A stretch of 64,000 bases of DNA from the NCBI GenBank assembly GCA_012839805.1, contig DUMU01000024.1:1-64000 (forward strand), written 5' to 3'. A program made the translations under genes and the position numbers. The first letter of the stretch is position 1; every line of letters begins with the position of its first letter. The notes beneath the pieces were generated by a model. That model was given only the letters and a program-made list of their open reading frames with translations, was not told the DNA's origin and made no database searches. Positions 49,697-59,017 of the stretch are shown here, piece after piece. This DNA comes from Bacillota bacterium (GTDB lineage: Bacteria > Bacillota > Limnochordia > Limnochordales > DUMU01).

Positions 49697-52681
49697 ATGC
49701 AGGAAGAACGCGATGTGAAAGGGCGCCGCCGCCGGATGCGCTGGGCGGCGCTGGCGGCGCTGGCGCTCATGGCCGCCATCGGTATCTGGCAGGTGAGAGC
49801 CCAGGGCGATCAGGAGGCTCCGGCGGCACCGGCTCCAGAGGACGAGATTGCTTCTTTCAAGCTGGAACCGTCCTTTGCGGAGCGCAAGGCAGAGTGGGAC
49901 AAGGCGGGGGCCCGTGATACCCAGGGGGTCTCCATTACCGTCCCGGCCCTCCGGTATGTCGCGGCGAGCGACCCGGCGGCGGTGAAAGCGGTCGAGGATC
50001 CTGAGGGGCAGCGAGGCAAGGTTTTGGCCTGGCTGAAAGAAGAAACCTGGGTAGAATGGGAAGTCAACGTTCCCGAGTCCGGGTATTATCAGATGTCCTT
50101 GACCTATTACATGCCGCCCGGCAAGAATGCGGCTGCCGAACGGGACCTGATGATCGACGGGACGTACCCGTATAGCGAGGCCAAGCGGCTCACCTTCAGC
50201 CGGATGTGGAAGGATGCGGGCCTCCCGCGGAAAGACAGCCGCGGTAACCACATTCGCCCGCGTCAGATGGAGGTTTTCGGCTGGCAAACCGCCCCCCTCG
50301 AGGACAGCCGGCGCCTGGTATCCGAACCGCTGCGCTTCTATCTCACCGCGGGAACCCACCGGCTGCGCATGGGTGCGCTCCGTGAGCCGATGCTCATCGA
50401 AAAGATCGAGATCTATTCACCCGTGGTTTTGCCAACGTATGAGGAGAAGCTGGCTGAATGGAAGGCGGCCGGGCTCAAACCGGCTCGATCGCTGGTCAAG
50501 GTACAAGGCGAAGAGGCCGCGTTGAAGTCGGACCCGACCCTGCGCCGGGAGTATACGTCGGATCCAAGGGAGGAGCCCGCGTCACAGGGTAAGATCATCC
50601 TCAACGCCTTTGGTGCCTGGCGCTGGCGGCTGGCAGGGGCATGGGCCGAATGGGTCTTCGATGTCCCCGAAGACGGGCTTTATGAATTTGACGCCAAAGT
50701 ATGGCAGGGCTGGAACGACGGCCTCCCCGTTTACAGGCGGCTCTACGTCGACGGCAAGGTTCCTTTCCGCGAAGCCAATGCCATCGCCATTCCGTTCAAC
50801 CGCCGGCAGCAGATCTGGCGTGCCGGGGCCTTCAAGGAGGGCGACGAGCCCTTCCTTCTGGGTCTGACCAAGGGGCGGCATGTGATCCGTCTCGAGGTGA
50901 GCGTTGGGCCCTTGGCAGAGACGGTCAGCACGATTGAGGAAGTTTCCCGGCGGCTTTCGGTCTTCAACCGGGAAGTGGTCATGGTAACCGGGCCAGACCC
51001 CGACCCGAACTTCGAGTACAGGATCGAGAACAATATCCCCGACCTGGTGCCGAGGCTAAATGACACCGCGGCCATGTTGGAGAAACAGGTAAAGCAAATG
51101 ACCGCCGCGGTGGGGCGCCGGCCGGCCGCCGCCAACACCCTGGCCATGGTGGCAGACCAACTCCGGCACATGGCCGAGTACCCCGAAACCATCACCACCC
51201 CGGGTGGGATCAAGAGCTTTGGCGACAACCAGACGAGCCTCAGCACCTGGGCGACTTCTCTCCAGGGACAGCCGCTGGAGGTAGACTGGGTCGCCCTGGC
51301 GCCGCCCGGCCAGCAATGGGCCCGGGCCGGATCGAATTACCTGGAGTTTGCCGAGCGGACCGCGAAAGAGCTGGTGGCATCGTTCGGCAAGGATTACGGC
51401 CAGATCGGTGACGTCTACGAGGGGACGGAAGCCCTGAACGTCTGGGTGGCGATGGGCCGGGAGTGGGCCGAGATCATCAAGGACATGGTTGAGGATGATT
51501 TCACGCCGAAGACGGGCATCCCGGTCAACATCAACATTCTCCCCGGCGGGCAATTGGGGGCGGGCAGCGTCAACGTGATCTTGCTTGCCGCCGTCACCGG
51601 CAAGACGCCCGACGTGGCGCTGGGCGCTTCGCCGGATCTACCGGTGGAGTTTGCCATTCGCGATGCCATGACGGCGCTCGACCAGTTCCCGGACTACCAG
51701 GAGGTGCGCAAGCGTTTCCGTCCCGGCGCGTTGATCCCATACCACTACCAGGGCCACGACTATGCGCTGCCCCTGAGCCAGGACTTCATGATGCTCTTCT
51801 ATCGCAAGGACATCCTGAGCTTGCTGGGGCTAAAGATCCCCAACACCTGGGACGAGGTTTACGAGATGCTACCTGAGCTTCAGGCGAACGGGCTCGAGTT
51901 CTTCTACCCGTCGCCGGCGGCGGTAGGAGACATCGGAGGCTTCACGCCGTTCCTCTACCAGTACGGGGGTGAGTATTACACGCCGGACGGGCTTCGCTCC
52001 GCCCTGTATACCCCGGAGGCACAGGCGGCCTTCAAAGAGTGGACGGAGCTATGGACCAACTACAAGATTCCCATCCAGGCCGATTTCTACAACCGGATGC
52101 GCACAGGCCTGATGCCGATCGGCGTAGCCGGCTACGGGCTTTACGTCTCCCTGTCGGTGGCCGCCCCGGAGCTGGCCGGCTGGTGGGGGATGAGCCCGCT
52201 TCCCGGCCACGTGCGAAACGGCGAGATCAACCGGACGGCCGGTGGGGGCGCGAGCGTCGGCGTAATATTCAAGATCAAGGATCCAAAGAAGCGGCAGCAT
52301 GCCTGGGAGTTCCTGAAGTGGGCTACCAGTGACGAAGTGCAGATGCGCTTCGGCCAGGAAATCGAGGGGCTCCTGGGAGTCGCGGCCCGCTGGAACAGCG
52401 CCAACGTCAACGCCATCAAGGGCCTTCCGTGGCCGAGCCGGGATCTCAACGCCATCCTGGAGCAGTGGCGCTGGCTAAAAGAAGTCCCGGTCGTACTCGG
52501 CGGCTATTTCACCGGGCGGCACGTATCCAACGCCTGGAACCGCACGGTTATCAACGGGATGTTGCCTAGAGAGTCGCTGGAGCTGGCGGTGAAAGACATC
52601 GATCGAGAGCTCCGGGCCAAGCAAGAAGAGTTCGGTATTACTCCGGAGAAGGCTCAAAAGCTCTACCTGGGGGAGGAGTGA
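49697..52681 (+). CDS. Giant ABC solute-binding protein with N-terminal beta-sandwich modules
   Basis: A ~994-residue exported protein. A single hydrophobic segment (MRWAALAALALMAAIGIW) near residues 14-31 is a signal or anchor. Two similar beta-sandwich modules follow (about 115-241 with WVEWEVNVPESGYYQMSLTY; about 315-408 with WAEWVFDVPEDGLYEFDAKV), resembling carbohydrate-binding folds and each other. A helical linker (~440-570) leads to a family-1 solute-binding domain (~575-988): GREWAEIIKDMVEDDFTPKT, GKTPDVALGASPDLP, YALPLSQDFMMLFYRKDIL. Normal binding proteins are ~430 residues. It heads the transporter operon; the permease start overlaps or nearly overlaps its stop. The start is uncertain: 49622 is also open. 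Confidence 0.87.
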   Translation: MQEERDVKGRRRRMRWAALAALALMAAIGIWQVRAQGDQEAPAAPAPEDEIASFKLEPSFAERKAEWDKAGARDTQGVSITVPALRYVAASDPAAVKAVEDPEGQRGKVLAWLKEETWVEWEVNVPESGYYQMSLTYYMPPGKNAAAERDLMIDGTYPYSEAKRLTFSRMWKDAGLPRKDSRGNHIRPRQMEVFGWQTAPLEDSRRLVSEPLRFYLTAGTHRLRMGALREPMLIEKIEIYSPVVLPTYEEKLAEWKAAGLKPARSLVKVQGEEAALKSDPTLRREYTSDPREEPASQGKIILNAFGAWRWRLAGAWAEWVFDVPEDGLYEFDAKVWQGWNDGLPVYRRLYVDGKVPFREANAIAIPFNRRQQIWRAGAFKEGDEPFLLGLTKGRHVIRLEVSVGPLAETVSTIEEVSRRLSVFNREVVMVTGPDPDPNFEYRIENNIPDLVPRLNDTAAMLEKQVKQMTAAVGRRPAAANTLAMVADQLRHMAEYPETITTPGGIKSFGDNQTSLSTWATSLQGQPLEVDWVALAPPGQQWARAGSNYLEFAERTAKELVASFGKDYGQIGDVYEGTEALNVWVAMGREWAEIIKDMVEDDFTPKTGIPVNINILPGGQLGAGSVNVILLAAVTGKTPDVALGASPDLPVEFAIRDAMTALDQFPDYQEVRKRFRPGALIPYHYQGHDYALPLSQDFMMLFYRKDILSLLGLKIPNTWDEVYEMLPELQANGLEFFYPSPAAVGDIGGFTPFLYQYGGEYYTPDGLRSALYTPEAQAAFKEWTELWTNYKIPIQADFYNRMRTGLMPIGVAGYGLYVSLSVAAPELAGWWGMSPLPGHVRNGEINRTAGGGASVGVIFKIKDPKKRQHAWEFLKWATSDEVQMRFGQEIEGLLGVAARWNSANVNAIKGLPWPSRDLNAILEQWRWLKEVPVVLGGYFTGRHVSNAWNRTVINGMLPRESLELAVKDIDRELRAKQEEFGITPEKAQKLYLGEE

Positions 52682-52686
52682 CCATA

Positions 52687-53640
52687 GTGGCGACGGCAGG
52701 TCAAGTGATAGAACGGGCGGTAGCCCGCCCGGCGCCCGGGCGCTTTGCCCGGATCATCGAAGCGTATCGTAAGGAGAAGGTGGCACTCCTCTTCCTCGCT
52801 CCTTTTGCCCTGGCCTTCCTGGTCTTCACGGTGGCACCAGTCCTAACGGCCATTGGACTGAGTTTTACCTACTACAACATGTTGCAGCCGCCGAAGTGGA
52901 TCGGCCTGACCAACTATCGACTGCTCTTCCTGGACGACAGTGTGTTCTTGATCGCCATCAAGAATACGTTCATCTTCGCTTTGCTTGCGGGTCCTCTTAG
53001 TTTCACCGCTTGTTTCTTGTTCGCCTGGCTCATAAACATGCAACGCTTCCGCAAGCCCCTGGCGCTCATCTTCTACGCGCCGTCCCTGGTAAGCGGTATA
53101 GCCATGGGCTTGATCGCATCGTATTTCCTCGCCGCGGACCGGTACGGGCTGCTCAACAACTTCCTCATCAGCATCGGGGCTTTGAACCAGCCGGTGCCGT
53201 TCCTGCGTGACGTGCGCTTCATCATGCCCTTCGTCATCCTGGTACAGCTTTACATGAGCCTCGGCAACGGCTTCCTGGTCAACATTGCCGGGCTGCAGAA
53301 TGTTGATAGAACGCTATACGAAGCCGCCGCGATCGACGGTATCCGGTCCAAGCTGCAAGAAGTGTGGTATATAACCTTGCCGTTGATGAAGCCGCAGCTT
53401 CTCTTCAACGCGGTCATGTCTATCGTGTCTTCCTTTAACGTGTTCTGGTTGGCGGTTGGCTTGGCGGGCTTCCCGAGCTGGCAGTACGCAGCCCACACCA
53501 TAGTGGCCCACATGTACGACTACGCGTTCATTCGCTTCTCGCTCGGGTACGCGTCGGCCATCGCGGTGGTTCTCTTCCTGTTCACTTTCGGTCTCAACCG
53601 GATCGTTTTCCGTGCCCTGTCGACCCGGGGGGACTACTGA
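52687..53640 (+). CDS. ABC sugar permease (MalF/UgpA type)
   Basis: A 317-residue inner-membrane permease with six predicted helices, the first at about residues 33-55 (VALLFLAPFALAFLVFTVAP). The ATPase-contact EAA loop reads YEAAAIDGIRSKLQEVWYITLPL (about residues 214-236, EAA---G intact). It partners the permease encoded next and the giant binding protein. GTG 52687 has GGGAGGAG at good distance; GTG 52678, overlapping the upstream stop, is the alternative. No ATPase gene is linked, so a shared MsmX-like ATPase is expected. Confidence 0.92.
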   Translation: MATAGQVIERAVARPAPGRFARIIEAYRKEKVALLFLAPFALAFLVFTVAPVLTAIGLSFTYYNMLQPPKWIGLTNYRLLFLDDSVFLIAIKNTFIFALLAGPLSFTACFLFAWLINMQRFRKPLALIFYAPSLVSGIAMGLIASYFLAADRYGLLNNFLISIGALNQPVPFLRDVRFIMPFVILVQLYMSLGNGFLVNIAGLQNVDRTLYEAAAIDGIRSKLQEVWYITLPLMKPQLLFNAVMSIVSSFNVFWLAVGLAGFPSWQYAAHTIVAHMYDYAFIRFSLGYASAIAVVLFLFTFGLNRIVFRALSTRGDY

Positions 53641-53695
53641 TGGACGAGGTAGGGCTGATGACGGAGACGAGTGTGACGGGTAAGGAGGAAGTGGC

Positions 53696-54580
53696 GTGAG
53701 CACTTATACTGGCTTGTACTACGGCGTGAAGCCCGTTCGTCGCCGGGCCTTCACCTTCGGGCAGGCGGTGCTGCTGGTGTTCCTGCTCGGGATGGCCGCC
53801 TTCATGCTGCTGCCACTGGTTTTCGTGGTGGTCAACGCCCTAAAACCCATCGACGAGCTACTGCTCTACCCCCCGCGGTTCTGGGTGCAAAGGCCTACCC
53901 TGGCCAACTTCGGGGACCTGGTCCTGGCAAGCTCTGCCCTGACGGTGCCCTTCATCCGGTACGTCTTCAACAGTGTTTTCGTCACCGTCACCGTGGTGGG
54001 GCTTACGATCCTGGTAGGGAGTATGGCCGCGTACGCGCTCTCGAACAAGCATCGCTGGCCCGGCCAGGAACTCTTCTTCACCTTGGTGGTCAGCGCCCTA
54101 ATGTTTGCTCCCGAGGTAACGTCGATACCTCGTTATCTGATCGTTAACCGGCTGGGATGGATCGACCACTACTGGGCCCTCATCATTCCACCTCTCGCGA
54201 GCACGTACGCCGTCTTCTTGATGAAGCAGTTCATTGACCAAGTACCACGGGAGATAATCGAAGCTTCTATCATTGACGGGGCAACCGACTGGACCATTTT
54301 CTGGAAGATCATCATGCCTTTTGCCCAGTCGGCCTGGGCGACATTGGGTATCACCTCGTTTGTGGCCACCTGGAACGACGCCTTTTCGCCCCTCATCTTC
54401 ACCCGTACCGAGGTCATGAAGACGCTACCGCTGATGTTGCAGACGATCGGCGGGGGAATCGCCCGGGCCGGGGCCGGGGCCGCGGCAACCTTCCTCATGA
54501 TCTTTCCGCCGATCATCATCTTCACTTTCCTGCAGAGCCGGGTAGTCGAGAGCATGGCGTACTCCGGCATCAAGTCGTGA
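53696..54580 (+). CDS. ABC sugar permease (MalG/UgpE type)
   Basis: A 294-residue permease with six membrane helices. The EAA motif is IIEASIIDGATDWTIFWKIIMP (about residues 187-208). It starts with GTG 53696 after AAGGAGGAAG. It is the second half of the first permease pair; the short 55-base gap and same direction indicate an operon. The last helix (ATFLMIFPPIIIFTFLQSRVV) and terminal SGIKS are typical of CUT1 sugar permeases. Confidence 0.92.
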   Translation: MSTYTGLYYGVKPVRRRAFTFGQAVLLVFLLGMAAFMLLPLVFVVVNALKPIDELLLYPPRFWVQRPTLANFGDLVLASSALTVPFIRYVFNSVFVTVTVVGLTILVGSMAAYALSNKHRWPGQELFFTLVVSALMFAPEVTSIPRYLIVNRLGWIDHYWALIIPPLASTYAVFLMKQFIDQVPREIIEASIIDGATDWTIFWKIIMPFAQSAWATLGITSFVATWNDAFSPLIFTRTEVMKTLPLMLQTIGGGIARAGAGAAATFLMIFPPIIIFTFLQSRVVESMAYSGIKS

Positions 54581-54600
54581 GCAGAGGGGGTTGTGCGAGC

Positions 54601-56055
54601 ATGAGCAGGGGGATGACGAAAAGATGGGGGACCGGGCTCGCCCTCCTCGTGATGCTCCTCGGGTTTGCGAGCCGGGCCGAGGGAGCGGCGGAGTTTGTCT
54701 CTTACACGCTGGACTGGCGTAACCGCCGGGTGGCCGCACCCCTTGGATACGTGGTCGAGGATGTTCTGAGCGGGATCGGACAACTCACCGAACCGATGCG
54801 TTCACCGCAGGACCTTTTCCTGGATGCGGAGGAGAACCTCTGGATCGCGGATACCGACGCGAACCGGGTCATCAAGATGACCCGGACCGGCCAGGTCCTG
54901 CTCACCATAACCGAGGCGGGGGGAACGCCCCTCTACGGTCCCCAGGGTGTGTTCGTCAAGAATAACGGCGAGGTCTACATTGCCGACACAGGCAACAAGC
55001 GCATCGTACGACTGAACCCCGACCTGTCGGTGAATACGATCTATGAAGCTCCCAAGTCGCTGAAGTTGGGTCCTGATTTCAACTTCCAGCCCACCAAGAT
55101 TGTGGTCGACAAAAGCGACACCATGTTTATAGTCAACGGGGGCGATTTCCACGGATTCTTGCAGATGGACGCGAAGGGGCGGTTCCGGCAGTGGTTTGGC
55201 GCCAACCGGGTGCCCTTCAGCCTGACGCGAGTGCTGACTCGGATCTTCGCCACCGAGCAGCAGCGGGAGCAACTGACGCGGCAGCTGCCGCCCCCGCCCA
55301 GCAACGCGTTCATCGATCATAGCGGTTATATGTACGCTACGAGCGCGTTCGCTACCAGAGCCCAGATCAAGAAGCTGAATTCGGTGGGCGGCAACTCGTT
55401 CCCCGACAAGTTCTACGGTGAGATCGACGTCGTCGGATGGACGCTGACTCGTCCCCAGTTCGTTGACGTAACGGTTGACAAGAACGACATCGTGAGCGCG
55501 CTGAACGCCCAGTCCGGCCGGGTCTATCAGCTGGATCAGGACGGTAACACGCTGCTGGTGTTCGGTGGCCAGGGGGACCAGCGGGGGGTCTTCAAGTACC
55601 CGAGCAGCCTGGTGGTGGATTCCCGGGGCTGGCTTTACGTACTGGACAACCAGCGTAACGACATCCAGGTATTCCGGCCGACGGAGTTCGCCAACCTGGT
55701 GCACGAGGCAAGCCAGCTCTACTACCAGGGGCGTTACCCCGAGGCGGCACGCCTTTGGGAGCAAGTTTTGGACATGAACACCAACTACGAGCTGGCGCAC
55801 AAGGGCATTGCCCGCAACTTCTACAAGGACGAGGAGTACGCGAAGGCAATGAGGGAGTACAGGCTTGCCCACGACAAGAAAGGGTACTCGATGGCCTTTG
55901 CCGAACTGCGCAAGGAATGGGCAAGAAAGAACTTCGTGTTGCTCATCGTCCTGATCGGAGCGGGAATCTTGGTGCTAACGGGTATTGGCGTGCTGATCGT
56001 GCTCTACGTCCGGGCTGGCTGGCGCCACCCCGGTGAAGTAGTGGGGGAGGCGTGA
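54601..56055 (+). CDS. NHL-repeat and TPR membrane protein
   Basis: A 484-residue protein. The N-terminal signal segment (KRWGTGLALLVMLLGFASRAEG) is followed by an NHL-type beta-propeller (about 50-370): SPQDLFLDAEENLWIADTDA, GPQGVFVKNNGEVYIADTGN, then YPSSLVVDSRGWLYVLDNQRND. TPR-like helices come next (about 385-450; LYYQGRYPEAARLWEQVLD), then a C-terminal membrane helix (VLLIVLIGAGILVLTGIGVL). The propeller probably lies outside the membrane. It sits between permease and Yip1 genes in the sugar operon, hinting at a sensory or assembly role. ATG 54601 is chosen; GTG 54577 is possible. Confidence 0.82.
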   Translation: MSRGMTKRWGTGLALLVMLLGFASRAEGAAEFVSYTLDWRNRRVAAPLGYVVEDVLSGIGQLTEPMRSPQDLFLDAEENLWIADTDANRVIKMTRTGQVLLTITEAGGTPLYGPQGVFVKNNGEVYIADTGNKRIVRLNPDLSVNTIYEAPKSLKLGPDFNFQPTKIVVDKSDTMFIVNGGDFHGFLQMDAKGRFRQWFGANRVPFSLTRVLTRIFATEQQREQLTRQLPPPPSNAFIDHSGYMYATSAFATRAQIKKLNSVGGNSFPDKFYGEIDVVGWTLTRPQFVDVTVDKNDIVSALNAQSGRVYQLDQDGNTLLVFGGQGDQRGVFKYPSSLVVDSRGWLYVLDNQRNDIQVFRPTEFANLVHEASQLYYQGRYPEAARLWEQVLDMNTNYELAHKGIARNFYKDEEYAKAMREYRLAHDKKGYSMAFAELRKEWARKNFVLLIVLIGAGILVLTGIGVLIVLYVRAGWRHPGEVVGEA

Positions 56056-56056
56056 C

Positions 56057-56662
56057 ATGAACACCTTTCGCTTGATGATGGCGGTCTTGTTCCACCCGAG
56101 CGACGTCTTCTATGAGGTGAAGCAGCACAATCACATCCTGGCCGGGATGTGGATGCTCCTTGCCCTGGTCGTCATCCGGTTCGTCAACATCTTCGTTACC
56201 GCCTACCACTTCCGGACGGTAGACCCGGAGCAGGGCAACCTCATCTTCGAGCTGGCGCGTATTCTGTTACCGGGCCTTACGTTCGTTTTGGCGCAGTATG
56301 CCATAACGACCATCGCGGACGGCGAAGGCTTCATCGGCCAGGTTTTCGTCGGGACGTTTCTGGCGTTTGCCCCTTATGTGGTCTTTTCGCTGCCTCTCGC
56401 GGCGCTCACTAACGTGCTCAGCCTAGCCGAGGGCGGCGTGGTCGGATGGCTCCAGTTGATAATCTACGGCTGGGTGGCGCTCTTGCTGATCTCGATGACG
56501 CAGACGATCCACAATTACGACTTCGGGCGGGCGCTGACCATCATCGGGTTGACCGTCCTGGTCATGGTGCTGGTTTGGGCTACCATCGCGCTTATCTATG
56601 CCCTTTCCGACCAGGTGGTCCGCTTCGTCAACGAGGTCATCGTGGAGTTGTCCGTACGGTGA
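56057..56662 (+). CDS. Yip1-family membrane protein
   Basis: A 201-residue protein with about five hydrophobic helices, matching Yip1-type proteins: FHPSDVFYEVKQHNHILAGM at the N-terminus (family PxxxFxxI/V-like start), then LILPGLTF-like and YVVFSLPLAALTNVL helices. Bacterial Yip1 domains have no defined role. It follows the NHL-TPR gene by two bases and precedes DUF5696 by 15, so all three are one transcript and probably one membrane complex. Confidence 0.82.
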   Translation: MNTFRLMMAVLFHPSDVFYEVKQHNHILAGMWMLLALVVIRFVNIFVTAYHFRTVDPEQGNLIFELARILLPGLTFVLAQYAITTIADGEGFIGQVFVGTFLAFAPYVVFSLPLAALTNVLSLAEGGVVGWLQLIIYGWVALLLISMTQTIHNYDFGRALTIIGLTVLVMVLVWATIALIYALSDQVVRFVNEVIVELSVR

Positions 56663-56677
56663 GGGGGGGAGAAAGCG

Positions 56678-59017
56678 ATGCGGCGTGAGCGTACGGTAGG
56701 CAAGCGGATCTGGCTCTGGGGGTGGCTCGCGGTCCTGCTGCTCGTAGTGTTGGTGGGCAGCGTTTGGGCGGAAGATAGCGGCTTCTTCTCGGGGTTCAGC
56801 CTGGAGGACTTTGGCTTTGGAGACCTTTTCAAAGAGTTGTTCGGCTCCGAGAGTGAGCAGCAAGGGGAGGCGGCCCAGGCAGAGCCGGAGGCGCCCCTGA
56901 CCCCCGAGGAGCAGAAGGCGGTAGACAAGGGGCTCACCCGTCACTACCGGGTCAAGGCGGAGACCGATACCCTGGTGCTTTGGTTCGACGAGACCACTTC
57001 CAACCTGGCGGTGGAGGACAAACGGAACGGTTTCATGTGGCGCTCCGCGCCTAACATCGATACCAGCCAGTTGCAGATCTCTTCGCTATGGATCGATCAC
57101 CTGCAATCTCCCTTCATCTTCACCTGGACGCAGGATTTTGAACGCACGCGGACGGGTAACACGAAACAGGCGGCGCCGGAGATGACCTTCGAGCCGGTGG
57201 AGGGGGGCGTCAAGGTACACTACAAGTTCACCGGCAGCGGTGAGGGCATCCAACTCTCCATCATCTACCGGATCGTGGGAGATGAGTTGGTGGTCTCCAT
57301 ACCGTACCAGGACTTCAAGGAAGATAAAGAGAAGAGCAATTTCCTGGTATCACTGGAGATGCTTCCCTTCCTCGGGGCCGCCACCGATAACGATCCGGGG
57401 TATGCCTTCTATCCAGATGGGTCGGGCGCGATCACCCGGTTTGAGCCTGTACATGCTCCGGAGTATACGAGGGGGTACTCGGAGTTCGTCTACGGGCCGG
57501 AGGATTTCCCGTGGCCGGGAAGACCACAAGTGGCGCAGACGGCCATGTTGCCCGTTTTCGGCATGGTACGGGGCGACGCAGCCTTCCTCGGGATCATCAC
57601 TCAGGGTGAAGCAAGCGCCAAGGTCAATTTCTCGCCCAGCGGGCATATAGTGGGGCTCTACCGGACCGATGCCGAACTGGTCTACCGGCGTAACTACCAG
57701 GCGATGTTGCGGCGCTGGACGCCGGTAGAGAAGTTCGCGGAAGACCCCATCAAGGGCGACCGGGAAGTGCGTTACATCTTCCTGGACAAGGCGAATGCTT
57801 CCTACTCCGGAATGGCGATGCGGTACCGGCGGTATCTGATTGAGGAGGCGGGAGTAAAACCCGTCACCCTTACCGAGTATCCGCTGCACCTGCGGCTTTT
57901 CATGGGCATTCAGAAGCCGATGCTCGTATTCAAGCAGTTCGTGGCGATGACCACCTTCGAGCAGGCGAATACCATAGTCCAGGATCTCATGGACAACCGG
58001 GGAGTGAAAGGGATCGACCTGACGCTGGTGGGCTGGAACCGGGGCGGCTGGTTCGGTAACTGGCCGCGGCGACTCCCGATTCCGAGCCAGCTGGGCGGGG
58101 CAAGCGGCCTGAAGACGCTAACAACCGAGATGAAGCGGCGGAACGTCCCGGTCTACCTGGAAGATAACTATATCGAAGCATACCGGGAGGCGGGCGGCTT
58201 TGCGCCTCGCGTCGACGTGGTGCGCGGGGTCAACAAGCTTCCCATCTACAACCCGAGAGACAACGACCACCTCCTGCTCAGCCCCATGGTGGCTCTGCGC
58301 CATGCCCGGCGTGACATTCCAGAGCTCGCCAAGACGGGGGTGAGCGGGGAGGAGTTCGTATACTTCGGCGAGACCATGTTCCCCGACTATAATGCCCGCA
58401 GTCTCCCGAAAGGGCAGACCGTGCTGGAGCGGGATGAGACGGCCGACACCTGGATGCAGATCGTAGAGACCTCCCGCAAGCTCCTGGGTCGAGCGGCAGC
58501 CCACGGGGCGAACGCGTACCTCTTCGGCCACGTCGATGCCCTCAGGGACCTGCCCATGAGAGATAGCGGCTATGTGTTCGCGGACGAGGCGGTGCCCTTC
58601 ATGCAGATGGTGCTCCACGGCCTGATCCCCTATAGCGGAGAGACCGCGAACCTGCGCTACGACCGGCGCCGGCAATTCCTGCGCCAGATCGAATACGGCG
58701 CCATACCGGTCTTCGAGCTGACCTGGAAGTCCTCGGTGGAGTTGGAACCCACTGAGTACAACCGCCTTTTCAGCTCGGAATACCGGCTGTGGGCCGACCG
58801 GGCCGCGAAGGAGTACGCGGAGATGGCGAAGATTTTCGCCCCGTTGATGAACCAAGCCATGGTCAAACACGAAAAGCTCGCGCCTAAGGTTTTCCGGACC
58901 ACGTATGAGGATGGCACGAGCATCGTGGTCAACTACAACGAAACTCCGTGGGACCAGGGTGGTATCCATGTGGATGCCCTCGGCTACACGGTGATTCCGG
59001 GAGGGAAAGCGCGATGA
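56678..59017 (+). CDS. DUF5696-type secreted protein
   Basis: A 779-residue exported protein with a signal peptide (KRIWLWGWLAVLLLVVLVGSVWA, to about residue 31), an acidic linker, then a beta-rich domain (about 85-390; WFDETTSNLAVEDKRNGFMW) and a TIM-barrel-like domain (about 395-720) with KGIDLTLVGWNRGGWFG, VPVYLEDNYIEAYREAGGF, ELAKTGVSGEEFVYFG and ANAYLFGHVDALRDLP. This matches DUF5696, a family found in sugar-uptake operons of Bacillota; the barrel suggests glycosidase ancestry but no proven activity. The C-terminus VVNYNETPW resembles the end of glycosidase beta-sandwiches. It overlaps the next gene by ATGA. Confidence 0.8.
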   Translation: MRRERTVGKRIWLWGWLAVLLLVVLVGSVWAEDSGFFSGFSLEDFGFGDLFKELFGSESEQQGEAAQAEPEAPLTPEEQKAVDKGLTRHYRVKAETDTLVLWFDETTSNLAVEDKRNGFMWRSAPNIDTSQLQISSLWIDHLQSPFIFTWTQDFERTRTGNTKQAAPEMTFEPVEGGVKVHYKFTGSGEGIQLSIIYRIVGDELVVSIPYQDFKEDKEKSNFLVSLEMLPFLGAATDNDPGYAFYPDGSGAITRFEPVHAPEYTRGYSEFVYGPEDFPWPGRPQVAQTAMLPVFGMVRGDAAFLGIITQGEASAKVNFSPSGHIVGLYRTDAELVYRRNYQAMLRRWTPVEKFAEDPIKGDREVRYIFLDKANASYSGMAMRYRRYLIEEAGVKPVTLTEYPLHLRLFMGIQKPMLVFKQFVAMTTFEQANTIVQDLMDNRGVKGIDLTLVGWNRGGWFGNWPRRLPIPSQLGGASGLKTLTTEMKRRNVPVYLEDNYIEAYREAGGFAPRVDVVRGVNKLPIYNPRDNDHLLLSPMVALRHARRDIPELAKTGVSGEEFVYFGETMFPDYNARSLPKGQTVLERDETADTWMQIVETSRKLLGRAAAHGANAYLFGHVDALRDLPMRDSGYVFADEAVPFMQMVLHGLIPYSGETANLRYDRRRQFLRQIEYGAIPVFELTWKSSVELEPTEYNRLFSSEYRLWADRAAKEYAEMAKIFAPLMNQAMVKHEKLAPKVFRTTYEDGTSIVVNYNETPWDQGGIHVDALGYTVIPGGKAR

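Noticed and set aside
54802-55872. 356-residue minus-strand reading frame
   Set aside because: It is antisense to the NHL propeller gene, with no ribosome site and repetitive composition mirroring the sense repeats.
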